Assembly: GCA_963921195.1 (NCBI GenBank)
Contig: OY992539.1
Span: 94,992,964 to 95,056,963, forward strand
DNA length: 64,000 bases
Direction: 5' to 3'
DNA from: Pegoplata infirma
Lineage: Eukaryota > Arthropoda > Insecta > Diptera > Anthomyiidae
The position numbers were made by a program, and so were the translations under genes. Shown here piece after piece: positions 34,525 through 45,530 of the stretch (within the stretch, counting starts at the first letter, position 1; each line of letters begins with the position of its first letter). The notes beneath the pieces were generated by a model. It had not been told where the DNA came from and did no database searches. It was given only the letters and a program-made list of their open reading frames with translations.

Positions 34525-34741
34525 CCCGGCTAAAAATAAAGTGTTCAAACGCATGTACGATTATATATGATAATTTATGTTAAGGATGGACCAATATATG
34601 ATCGCATATTATCATATGTTCTTCCATATATGGTCATATATTGAATAAGCGCCAATTTTAATATATGTTAATATATGATCACATATGTTTTCGAATTAAT
34701 GATGTATGGTCAGATGTGTTCATATATGCTTTTTAGCCGGG
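34525..34741. mobile_element. MITE with CCCGGCTAAAAA ends
   Basis: The perfect 12-base inverted ends CCCGGCTAAAAA and TTTTTAGCCGGG are flanked by TG on both sides. The 217-base body is made of ATATATGATCATAT-like repeats. Confidence 0.75.
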
Positions 34742-35097
34742 TGAGTAATAAAAATTTTATTAAAATAGTGGAAAAACTTCCTCAAATCTAAGAAGATGAA
34801 CTAATTGTAGAAAATGCCGTCCTAAAACTAAAGAAGAGGAATATGTGTTAAAAGTAAAGATTTTTTTCATATATTTAGGAAAAATTTTTTTGGCTGTAAG
34901 AATTTCTGCCATGTATTAGGGAATTCCATATAAGGAAAATAATGAACTATTTAACAGTACATGAACTGTGAGTGAATTTTCCAATTTTTAGTTAAATTTA
35001 ACTAAATTGTAGGAAAATTTATAAACCATTTTCAAGAAAATTTTTGAAAAGTTTAAGTTAAGTCTTTTTTTGAGTGTAGAACCATTATTTCAGGAAA

Positions 35098-35870
35098 AAC
35101 AAGTAAGAAAATTATAGTCGGTCAAGATCGTACATATGATAACCTACATCTGGGGTTTTTTTTTTGGAAAATTGGTTCCTAGTCCAAACAGGGACCGATT
35201 GGATCTATCTTTCTTTAAATCTTTAATTAATGTAGAAAACACACATAAACCAAATTTAAGTAAAATTAGATTATTTTTGTTGCTAATAGACCGATTTGAC
35301 TGAATATAGGGCGAAATTATTATATAAGGTCTAATGTAAGTCCAAAAATGTTCCAATTATATTCAGATTTAATAAGGCTACCAAAGTACACAATTAACAC
35401 CTACAAACAAAATTTTTAATAAATTTTAAGAGATTATGTGAATATCGAGAGGTTTGGTTTGTATGGGAACTGCAAGAAAAACTGTTTCGATTTCTAAAAA
35501 ATTTGGAATGTAGATTTGTAAATACAAAATACGTTTAACTGACGAATTTTGAAAAGGACACCTTTTACAACACGGTTATTAAAGTCATTTGAGCTAAATT
35601 TATAAAGGGACGCTTGTATGGGGGTTAGGTCTGAAACGCAATTTCGTCATTTTAGGACCCATTTCAGAGCATGCTACAGATACCACAGTAGAAAAACAAC
35701 TATTTTTATGAATATGAATAATCAAGAGCGAAAAAAACTATTTCCTAGCTTGTAAAAAAGTGCCAGAACTGCTCATCCCATTAAGCAAGTTTTTTTACCT
35801 TTAAAAAAAATCCCTATAATTTTGTAGGATATCCAAAGATTCTGTAGGGTCGAATTTATCATTTTTACAT
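35098..35870 (-). mobile_element. mini-me/Helentron-like element, type C
   Basis: On minus it ends GACCGACTATAATTTTCTTA-CTTGTTT at 35098, with a decayed hairpin before it (compare 63755-63800). The right portion matches 20-150 (AACACGGTTATTAAAGTCAT, GGGGGTTAGGTCTGAA). It is degenerate and non-coding. Confidence 0.6.
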
Positions 35871-36260
35871 GTTTTAACTAAATCTCAACTAATGTTCCAT
35901 TCAATTCAAGTTTTCATTTCCAACGACCTAACTATGTTTAACCTGAATTATTTAGTTTTTAGTTATTTTAGCATTTCTAAGGGCTAAATTGCATATAAAA
36001 TTTTAGAATTTTAAACAAAAATATTCAATTTCATTAAGAAAAAAAATAAATAAATAAATAAAATTTATAGTAAGAAATACAATAAATTTTTCCCAACAAT
36101 ACATTTTCGTACGTTTTCCTAATCTTTAATCACTTTGAAGAAGAATTGTTTTTGGTTTTGTTCTATTTTTGGCCTTTAGCAACATTGTTGCTAATGACCA
36201 GCACCACAATTATCCAAAAAACAAACAAAACTGGCATGCTGAGGCATGTTCAACACAATA
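35871..36260. other. No gene or repeat recognised
   Basis: AT-rich sequence. Confidence 0.3.
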
Positions 36261-36264
36261 CAAA

Positions 36265-36425
36265 ACAAAAACAACAACAACAACAACAGCAGCAGCAACA
36301 AAAACTTTTGTTGAATATTGCCGTAAGTTTGCATCTTCCAGGGTTACACGCATAACACAAAGTGCAATAACAAGAACATCAACAACAGCAACAACAACAA
36401 CACCAACAATAGCAACAACAATATA
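36265..36425 (+). repeat. (CAA)n/(CAG)n trinucleotide tracts
   Basis: CAACAACAACAACAGCAGCA at about 36272-36298 and ACAACAGCAACAACAACAAC at about 36378-36420. Two open frames encode poly-Gln or poly-Thr here, but no splice signals or conserved sequence support an exon. Confidence 0.7.
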
Positions 36426-36935
36426 GAAAGTGTAAACAATTTTTACATTTTATACGATTTTACAATGGCATTTTATCAGATACATACATATAACTTGCAG
36501 CTACAAATAGATGTTCCTTTAAGCAATATATCCCCCGCTCTTTCCTGTTAGTTTCCAACACTATTTTCAAATAGTGAACCCCAAAAAATATACTAATCAC
36601 AGAGTTATTTAGGAATTCATTCGAAAAAGAAATTATGAATGTTAAAAAAAAAAGAATTGATTTCAAATTTTTTTTCTTTCAAACTTTGAATTCCTCAAAC
36701 AAGTGAACCAATATCGAATTAATTCTTACAATATCCAAATTAAATCAATTACAAATCAAATGAATTCTTAATAAATGAATTTATTACAAATGAATTCATA
36801 ATTCATACAAATAAGATTTCATTCTTTAAGGTTCTGACTACACATATATAAAGAAGTAGTTGTAATATGTTGTATGGATGTGTGGATAAATGAAGAGTCA
36901 TGCTATACACAATATTCAGAGACTTAAAGGCGATC
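36426..36935. other. No gene or repeat recognised
   Basis: AT-rich; a few ATTCATT/AATGAATT repeats occur near 36700-36830. Confidence 0.3.
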
Positions 36936-36939
36936 TATA

Positions 36940-37030
36940 GAAAAAGATTTTGAGACAATTTTTTTTTATATAAAAAAAAGTCTCAGATTCTGAAACATTT
37001 TTTTTTAATGTTTGAGACATTTTTTCTATA
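36940..37030. repeat. Three units of the TCTCAGA satellite
   Basis: GATTTTGAGAC, GTCTCAGATTCTGAAACA and GTTTGAGACATTTTTTCTAT match the unit of the array at 39225-40285. Confidence 0.65.
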
Positions 37031-37146
37031 AAAATGCCTGCGAATTTTGTACTTTTGGCCAAAATATTAAATCATGATAATGTTTTGCAGAAGATTTGGG
37101 TGTAGTTGCCAAAGCAAAGTTTTTTTTAGAAAAAATAATGTTATAT

Positions 37147-37320
37147 TACTTTGCTATTCCATGCAAAACGAATTGAAATATCGGCCGAGGACCCCATTAA
37201 AAAACCAAAAGAGCTGTACATTTCGTAAGTGAGTGCAAAAATAAGTGCAAAAATGTGTTTTTACATTTTGGAGAGTATAAAAGATTCGGCACCAAAGAAT
37301 ATACCAATCTCACTTGTTTT
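37147..37320 (+). mobile_element. mini-me-like element with internal deletion
   Basis: GAAATATCGGCCGAGGACCC near the start and GGAGAGTATAAAAGATTCGG ...CTCACTTGTTT at the end; the GTCY tract and body are gone. About 170 bases. Confidence 0.6.
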
Positions 37321-37772
37321 ATGTACATTAGGGGTATAACCAAAATAGGAACCTATCATAACCGTATGGGAAATTTTATACTGATAACAAAAAACGTTAT
37401 CCGGGGACATTTTGGTCCAAAAACCTTCGGCACCGATTGCAATTTCTAAAACACCATAAATTTACATTTTTTTTAATGTTTTATGGTGGGACTCCTTCCC
37501 ATCCACCGTTTTTTGCCTTTTTGTCGTTTTACAACAAAAATAAAACAATAACAAATTTGTAAAATGGTTTTCGACACTAGTAATACGGGTTTTCCGAATA
37601 ATAAAAAAAAAATATTAGCGAAAACTTCATCGCGATCGGTGCCGAACCTTTTTTAACATTCGCGAAAAAAAGAACACACATTTCTTCTTGATTTTTCATG
37701 TACTTTCTTAATATGATAGGTACTTTTTGATATTTGCAAAAAAACGCAAATGGTTATATCCCTAATGTACAT
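37321..37772. mobile_element. Foldback element 4 (ATGTACATTAGGG ends)
   Basis: The 22-base inverted ends begin ATGTACATTAGGG with one mismatch. Internal inverted pairs are CCTATCAT/ATGATAGG and CGGCACCGATTGC/GCGATCGGTGCCG. It sits immediately after the mini-me-like end. Confidence 0.7.
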
Positions 37773-37849
37773 TTGAGAACCAAATGGAACATTTTTATGT
37801 GAAAAGTTTAGACTTGGTAAAAAAGTAGTTTTAATAAAAAAAATGATTT

Positions 37850-38410
37850 TTTTTTCACAAAATACAAAATTATGTTAAAAAAAAAAATTAATGAACTTAA
37901 AATTTTTGGTGAAAAAAAATTTTGATGAAAAAAAGTTTTTGATGAAAAGAAAAATTTTTTTGTGTAAAAAAATTGATGAAAAAAAATATAAAAAAAAATT
38001 TGTTGGTGAGAAAAAAATTGATAACAAAAAATTTTAATGAAAAAAAAATTGATGAAAAAAAATATGATAAAAAAAAATTATGAAAAAAAAATTTTGATGA
38101 AAAAAAACATTTAAGAATAAAAATTATTGGAAAAAAAAATTTGATGAAAAAACAAAAAAATTGATGAAAAAAAAATTTGATGAAAAAAAAAATTGATGAA
38201 AAAAAAAATTAATGAAAAAAAAATTTGATGAAAAAAAAAATTTGATGGAAAAAAAAATAAAAAAAAATGTCAAATAAAAAAGTTTGATGAAAAAAAAAAT
38301 TGATGAAAACAAATGCTTTGATGAAAAAAAAAAAAAATTTGATGGAAAAAAAATTTGATGAAAAAAAAATTTATGAAAAAAAAATTGATGAAAAAAAATT
38401 TTTTTTTGTT
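37850..38410. repeat. (TTGATGAAAAAAAAAT)n simple repeat
   Basis: About 30 units of TTGATG plus A runs of 5-12, ending before CACCAGCTGGTG. Confidence 0.85.
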
Positions 38411-38670
38411 GAAAAATAATTATGTTTCTTTTTATTCACCAGCTGGTGAAAAACGGGTTTCTTCACCACGAGGTGAATTATAATCCAAGTTACAAACCCA
38501 AGTTTTTAAAATTTTTGGTTTTAAGAAAATGAAAATAGTGGTTCTTGTTTTCTTTTTCGTTAATTGTTAGCTTATATAGTCAAACTGAGGTGGCGTCCTG
38601 CAACTTTTTTAAAATTAGAAACCAGCCTAAAAACATTATCATGTTAAAAAATTTAAGATACTTTTTCCAT
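38411..38670. other. No gene recognised
   Basis: AT-rich. It includes TTCACCAGCTGGTGAA and CTTCACCACGAGGTGAA, two short palindromes near 38437 and 38460. Confidence 0.35.
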
Positions 38671-39217
38671 TTTTATACCCTCCAACCACAGTATGGGGGT
38701 ATACTCACTTTGTCATTCCGTGTGTAACGCATCGAAATATCGGTCTATGACCCCATAAAGTATATATTTTATTAATCAGTGATCGATTCTAAGACATTCT
38801 AGCGATGTCCATCCTTCCGTCTGTCCGTCTGTCCGTCTGTAGAGGACACGATACAGTCCAAAATAAAAGAGCTAGACTTCCGAAGTTTGGCACGAATATG
38901 TCTTATATTCCTAGGCAGGTTAAGTTCGGAAATGGGCGAAATCGGACCAAGGGGAAAAAAGTTCCCCTTGGAAAACTAAACCAACCTAAGAAAAACCGCA
39001 TTTTTTGCAGGGTTTTTTGTACTTTTACTAAGCAAATGCAACACTCTTATCTAAGAAGAAGTTCAAAATCGCAAGGGCAAGGTGCCCCCTTACGTCTCCC
39101 ACCAACTCCCCCCCCCAAAAAAAATACGCCCCTGGATTTTTTTTTGTATTGTTTTTTTTTTACATTTTGGTGGGTTTAAAAGATTCGGCCCAGCCGAATG
39201 TAACACTCTCACTTGTT
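38671..39217 (+). mobile_element. mini-me/DINE-1-like element, type A, full length
   Basis: The best type A copy: TTTTTATACCCTCCAACCAC start, GGTCTATGACCCCATAAAGT, GTCCGTCTGTCCGTCTGT tract (38821-38841), the AGGGGAAAAAAGTTCCCC body palindrome, and the end AGATTCGGCCCAGCCGAA then CTCTCACTTGTT. The 124-codon open frame inside is not a gene. Confidence 0.8.
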
Positions 39218-39224
39218 CTTCATA

Positions 39225-40285
39225 AAAATATCTCAGATTATGAGACATTTAAAAAAAGTCTCAGATTATAAAAAATGTTTTCTATATGAAAAAATCTCTG
39301 ATTCTGAGACATTTTCAAAAAAAGTCTCTGGTTCTGAGTCATTTTTTCTATATAAAAAAGTCTTAGATTCTGAGACATTTTTTCTTTATAAAAAAGTCTC
39401 AGATTCTGAAACATTTTTCCATTTTCTCAAATTCTAAAACATTTTTTCTATATAAAAAATGTCCAGATTCTGAGAATTTTTTTCTATATAAAAAAGTCTC
39501 AGATTCTGCGACATTTTTTCTACATAAAAAATATCTCAGATTCTGAAAAAAATTTTTCTATATAAAAAAATCTCAGATTCTGAAACATTTTTTCTGTATA
39601 AAAAAATCTCAGATTCTAAAACATTTTTTCTATATAAAAAAAGTCTCAGATTCTAAGACATTTTTTCTATATAAAAAAAGCTCAGAACCTGTCGTCTTAG
39701 AATCTGAGACATTTTTTCTATATAAAGATTTTTTCTATATAAAAAAATTTCTGATTCTGTGCCATTTTTTCTATATAAAAAAAAGTTTCAGATTCTGAGA
39801 CATTTTTCTATATAAAAAACAGTCTCAGATTCTCAGAAATTTTTTCTATAAAAAAAAACAGTCTCAGATTCTGGGACATTTTTTCTATAAAAAAAGTCCC
39901 ACATTCTGGGACATTTTTTTATATAAAAAAAGTCTCAGATTCTGAGACATTTTTTCTATATAATAAAAGTCTCAGATTCTGAGACATTTTTTCTATATAA
40001 GAAAGTTTGAGATTCTATATAAAAAAGTCTGAGATTCTGAGACATTGTTTCTATATAAAAAAGATCTTAGATTCTGAAATATTTTTTTCTATATAAAAAA
40101 AGTATCAGATTCTGAGACATATTTTCTATATAAAAGAAATCGAAGATTCAGAAATATTTTTTCTTTATAAAAAAAGTCTCAGATTCTGAGACATATTTTC
40201 TATTATAATAAGTCGTAGATTCTGAGACATTTTTTCTATAACACCAAAATCTGAGATTCTATATAAAAAAAGTCTCAGGTTTTGA
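39225..40285. repeat. TCTCAGA satellite, about 28 units of 36-38 bp
   Basis: Consensus GTCTCAGATTCTGAGACA followed by TTTTTTCTATATAAAAAAA. Each unit therefore has two dyads: TCTCAGATTCTGAGA and TTTTCTATATAAAA. The best-preserved units are at 39905-39990; the edges decay. A degenerate block of the same unit lies at 50730-51010. Confidence 0.85.
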
Positions 40286-40289
40286 CACA

Positions 40290-41620
40290 TTAAAGAGAAA
40301 TGTAAATTTTAAGAAAAGAAAAAAATTTTAAGCCACATCATTACCATTTTTTTTCTCACATTTAGTTTATTTTCCTATTTAAAGTTAATTTTTTTTGTAT
40401 GTATAAAAATGTGCCAGATTCACCGTTCAACGAATTCATCATTTTAAAGTCTATTCTTTCTTTAGTTACTCATATTCGTATATAAGGAATTCCGCACAAA
40501 ATTGTGTTTTTTTTTTTTGTATAATTTCAAATATTTTAAACTTAAACTCTAATTTTTATCTTCAATTTTTATTTTAAATTCCCTATACGTATACTTAATA
40601 TTAATTTATATCAAAATAGTACTCATACGCCTGGAGTTCTCTATAATATAACTATAGTTTGCAAGTAAAATATTGAGATCCACGACATTTTGTATTAATT
40701 TTCTAGGAAAAATCTTGCGCTGAATTCGAAAATTAAGTCCAAAGGTTCAACCGTATAACATTTTTCGGGATATTGCTAACTTTTCAAATTTTCAACTTTT
40801 TAAAAAAGTTGTTTTTACTCGGTTTAAATTTTTTTTTTGGTCTTGAATTTAAGGTTATTAAAAGCAAATTTTAAAAATATTTAATTTCATGCTACATTTA
40901 ACAAACTAAAAATGTGTAAAAACTGAATTTCTTAATTTTTACTCAAATGCATGTAACTTTTACAATTTTCAACGGATTTTGCTAAAAAACCCGAAAAAAT
41001 AATTTTTAAAAATAATTTTTTTATGCCTAAAATAAAAAATGTCGTGGATCGCTCATTAATTTTTAATTTGTTAACTAGTGTTATACATTTGCTATGTAAT
41101 ACCCCATATATGTGTGTGTAATAATGTTGCAACTTCTGCAAATTCTGGTAACCAGGCAAAATAAACTGTATAAAATTTTGCAACACAAACGGGCAGATTC
41201 TGAGCAACAAAAACTCCTACATGAATAAGTTGATGAGAGTAGTTGTAGAAGTAGTAAACTGAATTTAAATAACAAAACTTAAACTAAAGAAACTTTATTT
41301 TTCATTTACAATTTTAAAACTAATTAAAATATTTTTTTTTGTCCATATTTGTTGTTCTTTTTTTTCTGTTATTTACTTTGGTTTTTTGTAATATTTTTTT
41401 TTTAGTAAAACAAAATGGATTCCTATCAAATTTATATAAAAAAAAATATTTAGAAAAAAATGTGACATTTGAAATATTTTATTTAGTGCACCAATTATTG
41501 TGTAACCTTAGATTTATCCTTCTGTCCACACTGTTATAGTACTAAATATTTATTAAAATGTGTACCTATTTTTTTTGTAATATAATTTTCAAAACATTTT
41601 CTAAAAAACAAAAGAATTAC
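40290..41620. other. No gene supported
   Basis: AT-rich sequence with short chance open frames. No tandem or inverted repeat of note was seen. Confidence 0.35.
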
Positions 41621-41621
41621 G

Positions 41622-42115
41622 GCATTCCATGCCTAATCGCACAATTTCGGACACGACCCCCTTCGCATTCGCTCAAATATGTCTCATGGTCATAGGCAGG
41701 TTAAGTTCGCGAATGGGCATAATCGGCCCAGGGGGAAAAAAGTTCCCCCTTGAAGAACTGAACCAACCTCTGAAAAAAATACACTTTTTTAACATGTTTT
41801 TTTTATTTTTGTTAAATAAATGAAACATTTGATATATTTATCGCAATGGGAAGGTGCTCTCAATGTCCACACCTGACCCCATCACCCCTCCCCCCAAAAA
41901 AGGCCACTGACAACATTTTTTTTTTTTTTAATTTTTTATACATTTTGGAGGGCATAAAAGATTCGGCACAGCCGAATTTAACACTCTCACTTGTTTGATA
42001 TTTTTTAGTACGTATTAAATGCAACTTGCACACTAATTTTCATCTATTTTTTAAATTGCGAAATTAAAATTTTCAAATAATTTTGACCAGTAAATCTTTA
42101 TTTTCTTAAAATCTT
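41622..42115. mobile_element. GGGGCATTCC-family remnant interrupted by a mini-me-like element
   Basis: 41622-41660 (GGCATTCCATGCCTAATCGC) and 42000-42110 (TTTAGTACGTATTAAATGCA, TTTTGACCAGTAAA) match the start and the next part of the left arm of foldback 6 at 59589. The mini-me-like piece lies between. Confidence 0.6.
41661..41997 (+). mobile_element. mini-me/DINE-1-like element, type A, 3' part
   Basis: AATATGTCTCATGGTCATAG, the GGGGGAAAAAAGTTCCCCC palindrome, AAGGTGCTCTCAATGTCC, the ATTCGGC-ACA-GCCGAAT hairpin and CTCTCACTTGTTT. The 5' half is missing. Confidence 0.75.
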
Positions 42116-43417
42116 TCTTTTCGTGAAAAAATTGGTTCAATACAATTATTTTTAGTTTGATTTAAATTTACGACATCCATCTCGTAAAGCTAGTTCGTGT
42201 AAACTAAATCCCATAGTAATATAATTTTTTTTTTTAAAGTTTGGGTATGTATTGGCGATATTCGCGATTAAATGTTTTTTTTTTTTGTAAGTTTACATTC
42301 GCCAACTTTGAAAAAACTGATATTACAATGGGATTGAGAGTACACGAACTAGCTTTAAATATTTGTATTGTACGAATTTTTTCACGAAAATAAAGATTTT
42401 TCGCGAAAAAAATTCACAATATTATGGTTTGTTATGTTAGTTTAACAGAATTGAATGGGTTTAAATTTAAAAATTTAAAAAAAAAGTTTAAAAATATCGT
42501 TTTTATTGTACTTGAGCATCAAAATTTTAAATTCAAAAAACGGCTAGCCGTATTGAAATCAGCGTACTCGAATTAACTTTACCAGCAGGGTGCCCAGTAG
42601 GGTTTCTATTCGGGAAAATTTTCGCGGGAATTCCCGGTAAATATTTTTGTTAAAATCCCGGGATTTTTTCTTTGGGAAATTTCGGGAATTCGTCGCTAAT
42701 TTTTTAATAAAAATATATTTAATTTACACATTTTTAACACAATCTTAAATGATTTATTAAAAAATTACATTAATACTATGAAAGAATTAAAATTTTTATA
42801 GAAAGACTAGTGAGGATATTATTTTTCTTTAATCAAACTAAATTTCACTTCAAATGTTGGTTGCAAATTGACAAAAGCTTTCTTAATCTAAAATTCCAAT
42901 GATTTCTTCTTTACAAAATTTAGTATTTCATATTCAGAACAGCAATCTTTATAGTGATTTAACAAAAATATCAATATTTTAAAAAATACATAACAAACCT
43001 GGTTTTCAGCTTAAAATTTCATTTATGAAGTAAGAGCTTGATATCTATCGGTCGTGAAAAAAAAATATTTTATAACGAACCTTGGCCGCCGCGAATTCTA
43101 TCCCAGCCACCAGTGAAAATTCGTCGTTACAATGGTTATATAGTACATTGGTGTTCTCATTTTGGCCAGAATGCCTTAAACCAATTAATTTTAATAATTC
43201 CAAAGTTTAATTAAATACATATTCAAGATATATTTTTCCTACGGTTGGCGTAGTCAAAATTAGAAAAATTTTCCAAAAAATTATTAAAATCGTATTTGAT
43301 GCATAATATTTCCGAATTGTGAACAATTTAGCATGGAGTGGAAATACGTCAATGCAAATACTAAAACTATGATAAGGTGCAATATTTCTACAAAAAATAG
43401 ATTTTTTGAACTTTCTA

Positions 43418-44228
43418 CACTCAAAATATTTTGTAGGCAAAAACAAATGAAAAACACACTTAAAACCAGTGAATAAACAATTGAAACCCATCCCAGTAAT
43501 TATTCATTTGTTTTAAAAAACATCAACATTTATTTTTTACTGTTGACAAAATTTTCTAAAATAAATAACATTAAACATTCAAAAATTACGTTTTTTTCAC
43601 TCTTTTTTACCAACAAATTCGAAAAAAAACGAACGAAAACATTAAAAATTAATGATAGTTCTGTTATTTTTACCAACAAATTTCAAAAAAATAACCTACG
43701 AAAACAATAAAAATTAATGATTTCGTAGGTAATTTTTTACAATTTTTTATTGAAATAATTTTTTAAAAATTTTTAATAAAATTTTTGGGGAATCGATCCC
43801 GCAATCAACTACATTCTGGACATACACTCTACCCATCGTGCCAAAGTCACTTGATACAAACATGTTTATATATTTCTATAAATAATTTTTTTATTTTTTT
43901 TTCTACAAAAAAATAACTGACTTGTGAAGGTAAAAACTAATGATATTTCATTAAAAAATAACAACAATTTAAAAAAAAATACTTACACAAATCATTAAAA
44001 ATCAAAAGAATAATCAGTAGTTTTCACTTACAGAACAAAAATAAATGACTTTAAAAATTGAATGGTAATGAAAGTCTTTATTTTTTAGTGTGTTATTTTT
44101 GAAACAAAGGACTGAAGTAGTCATTAATAAAAACTGAACATCAAACAAATGTTTTTTCTTTTAAAAACGCCTAAACGGAAAACTTTTTAAATAAACTGCA
44201 AACAGTTAATGACATAATTTTTTGAGTG
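43418..44228. mobile_element. TA-flanked MITE (CACTCAAAA ends) inside the hAT-type element
   Basis: The left end CACTCAAAATATTTTGT and inverted right end CACTCAAAAAATTATGTC are flanked by TA (43416-43417, 44229-44230). Direct repeats with TTTTTACCAACAAATT lie at about 43605 and 43670. A tRNA-like segment sits in the middle. Confidence 0.75.
43787..43843 (-). other. tRNA-like sequence 1 (A-box and B-box)
   Basis: On minus it reads TGGCACGATGGGTAGAGTG, close to a tRNA D-arm/A-box, and 25 bases later GGGATCGATTCCCC, matching the B-box. The anticodon stem does not pair and no acceptor stem is visible, so it is not a functional tRNA gene. A tRNA-derived SINE head is the likely explanation. Confidence 0.5.
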
Positions 44229-44482
44229 TACGTATATTTTAGAAGTTAATTAAACTATTTTACAAAAGAATACATCTAAAATGATTTTAAATTGGAAAAT
44301 ACGACTATAATTTGTAATATAACAATTTTTATATGGTAAAGTTTAAAATTTGTTTTAATTAAAAAATTTCCGGGAATTCCCGGGAGTACGATTTTTTTAA
44401 AACGATTTCCGGGGAATTGAAAAATTCCGGGAATTTAGAAACCCTAGTGCCCAGCTTGTTAAAAAAACTCGAGCACAGTGTA

Positions 44483-44753
44483 ATTTTTTGGTCTTGCACA
44501 AGTAGAATTTATAATTTTTACTTGTTTTTAATACATTTGCATTAATGGTTCTATTTTGCTAACTGGGTTACAAATGCTGTAGTTTGTCCTTTATTGTACT
44601 TATCTAACGACTTATTTTACTTGAAGTTTTAAGACATTATTTTGAAGAAAATATTTTAAACTCATTAGTTATAAAACTTAATGTGGAATCTAAGCTAAAC
44701 TTTATCGTTTAGTTTAATACATAAAAGCATTAATGATGAAAGTATTAATTGAA
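44483..44753. other. No feature recognised
   Basis: AT-rich gap. Confidence 0.3.
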
Positions 44754-45376
44754 CAGTGATACAAAATCGAACTTTCGGAATCGGAATGGGATGAAACCAA
44801 AAGCAAATGGAAGCTGACGTTTTCCATAACAAAACCCTCAAGGCCTTTTTTTAGGTCAGAGCTAGATTTTATTTTACACGCATTTAAAGTTGGTGATTTT
44901 AAAGCATTTAAAAGTTTTTGTGTACTAAACGTGTCCAACTTTAGAGACCCCTGGTGGTGCCCTTATTGGACATGTAGAGTCCAGTTTCCAAACTTAAGCT
45001 CAAAATTCTTCTGCTATGACTGGTATGAATTTTGCTGCAATCTGTCCAGTACCTATTTACTGAATAGCCAAATTATTAAACTAAACTATGTACACCGTTG
45101 CGTATGATTGTTATTTAAAGGCAATTATTAATATAAATCACTGGACACCGTTGCGTATGATTGTTATTTAAAGGCAATTACAATATTAATCATTCGCCAC
45201 TAATACAGTTTTCAAGCATTTCTTATTGTAATTATAATAAAAGTGCACTAACTTCAAATGCGTGTAAAAAAAATCTAGCTCTGAACTAGAAAAAAGCCTT
45301 GAGGGGTATGTTATGGAATATGTCAACTTTCATTTGCTTTTGGTTTCATCCCATTCCGATTTTGGGTGTTGCACTG
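44754..45376. mobile_element. Foldback element 5 (CAGTG ends)
   Basis: The left arm 44754-44905 and right arm 45245-45376 are inverted copies (TCGGAATGGGATGAAACCAA; TCTAGCTCTGA and AAGGCTTTTT on the other side). No clear target duplication. The loop contains a direct repeat at 45089-45182. Confidence 0.7.
45089..45182 (+). repeat. Direct repeat, two copies of 36 bp, period 57
   Basis: ACACCGTTGCGTATGATTGT followed by TATTTAAAGGCAATTA occurs at 45089 and 45146, identical. Confidence 0.9.
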
Positions 45377-45530
45377 TGTTATTTATTGTTGTATGGAAAA
45401 AATATTCCAAAAACTTTATAAAAACAAGATGTTAATGTTTTTTTTACAAAAACATATATTATGATCTGTAAAGCCTTTAAAATTCCAATTAAAAGTTCAA
45501 GTCGTGATCCATTTTTTCCAAATTACCCTC

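Larger units (their letters stand above)
31977..35076. mobile_element. TA-flanked MITE (CACACAG/CACTCAAAA ends), split by later insertions
   Basis: The left end CACACAGAAAAAAAATTAGC and inverted right end CACTCAAAAAAAGACTTAAC are flanked by TA (31975-31976, 35077-35078). Removing it restores the array text AGTTTC-TA-GAACCATTATTTC. About 200 bases at the left and 340 at the right are the element itself, matching the copy at 46919-47907; the middle is later insertions. Confidence 0.8.
42598..44446. mobile_element. Non-autonomous hAT-type element with perfect 8-bp duplication
   Basis: The ends TAGGGTTTCTATTCGGGAAA and, inverted, TAGGGTTTCTAAATTCCCGG are flanked by gtgcccag on both sides (42590-42597, 44447-44454). 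Several GGGAATTCCCGGG palindromes occur at both ends. The body is 1.85 kb without transposase and contains a later TA-flanked MITE. Confidence 0.88.
42116..44482. mobile_element. Element E fragment, split by a hAT-type insertion
   Basis: 42360-42597 matches 5840-6078 and 1185-1440 (TTCGCGAAAAAAATTCAC, TGGGTTTAAATTTAAAAAT, CTCGAATTAACTTTACCAGC). The end AGCTTGTTAAAAAAACTCGA-GCACAGTGTA follows at 44455-44482. Confidence 0.6.

Noticed and set aside
36146..36426. Poly-Gln/poly-Thr frames as a possible exon
   Set aside because: Only the CAA/CAG tracts are notable; no flanking conserved sequence or convincing splice sites.
38805..39179. 124-codon frame
   Set aside because: Lies inside a full-length mini-me-like element with no coding tradition.
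39225..40285. Regular repeats resembling a CRISPR array
   Set aside because: Units are contiguous without unique spacers, and the genome is eukaryotic; it is a satellite.
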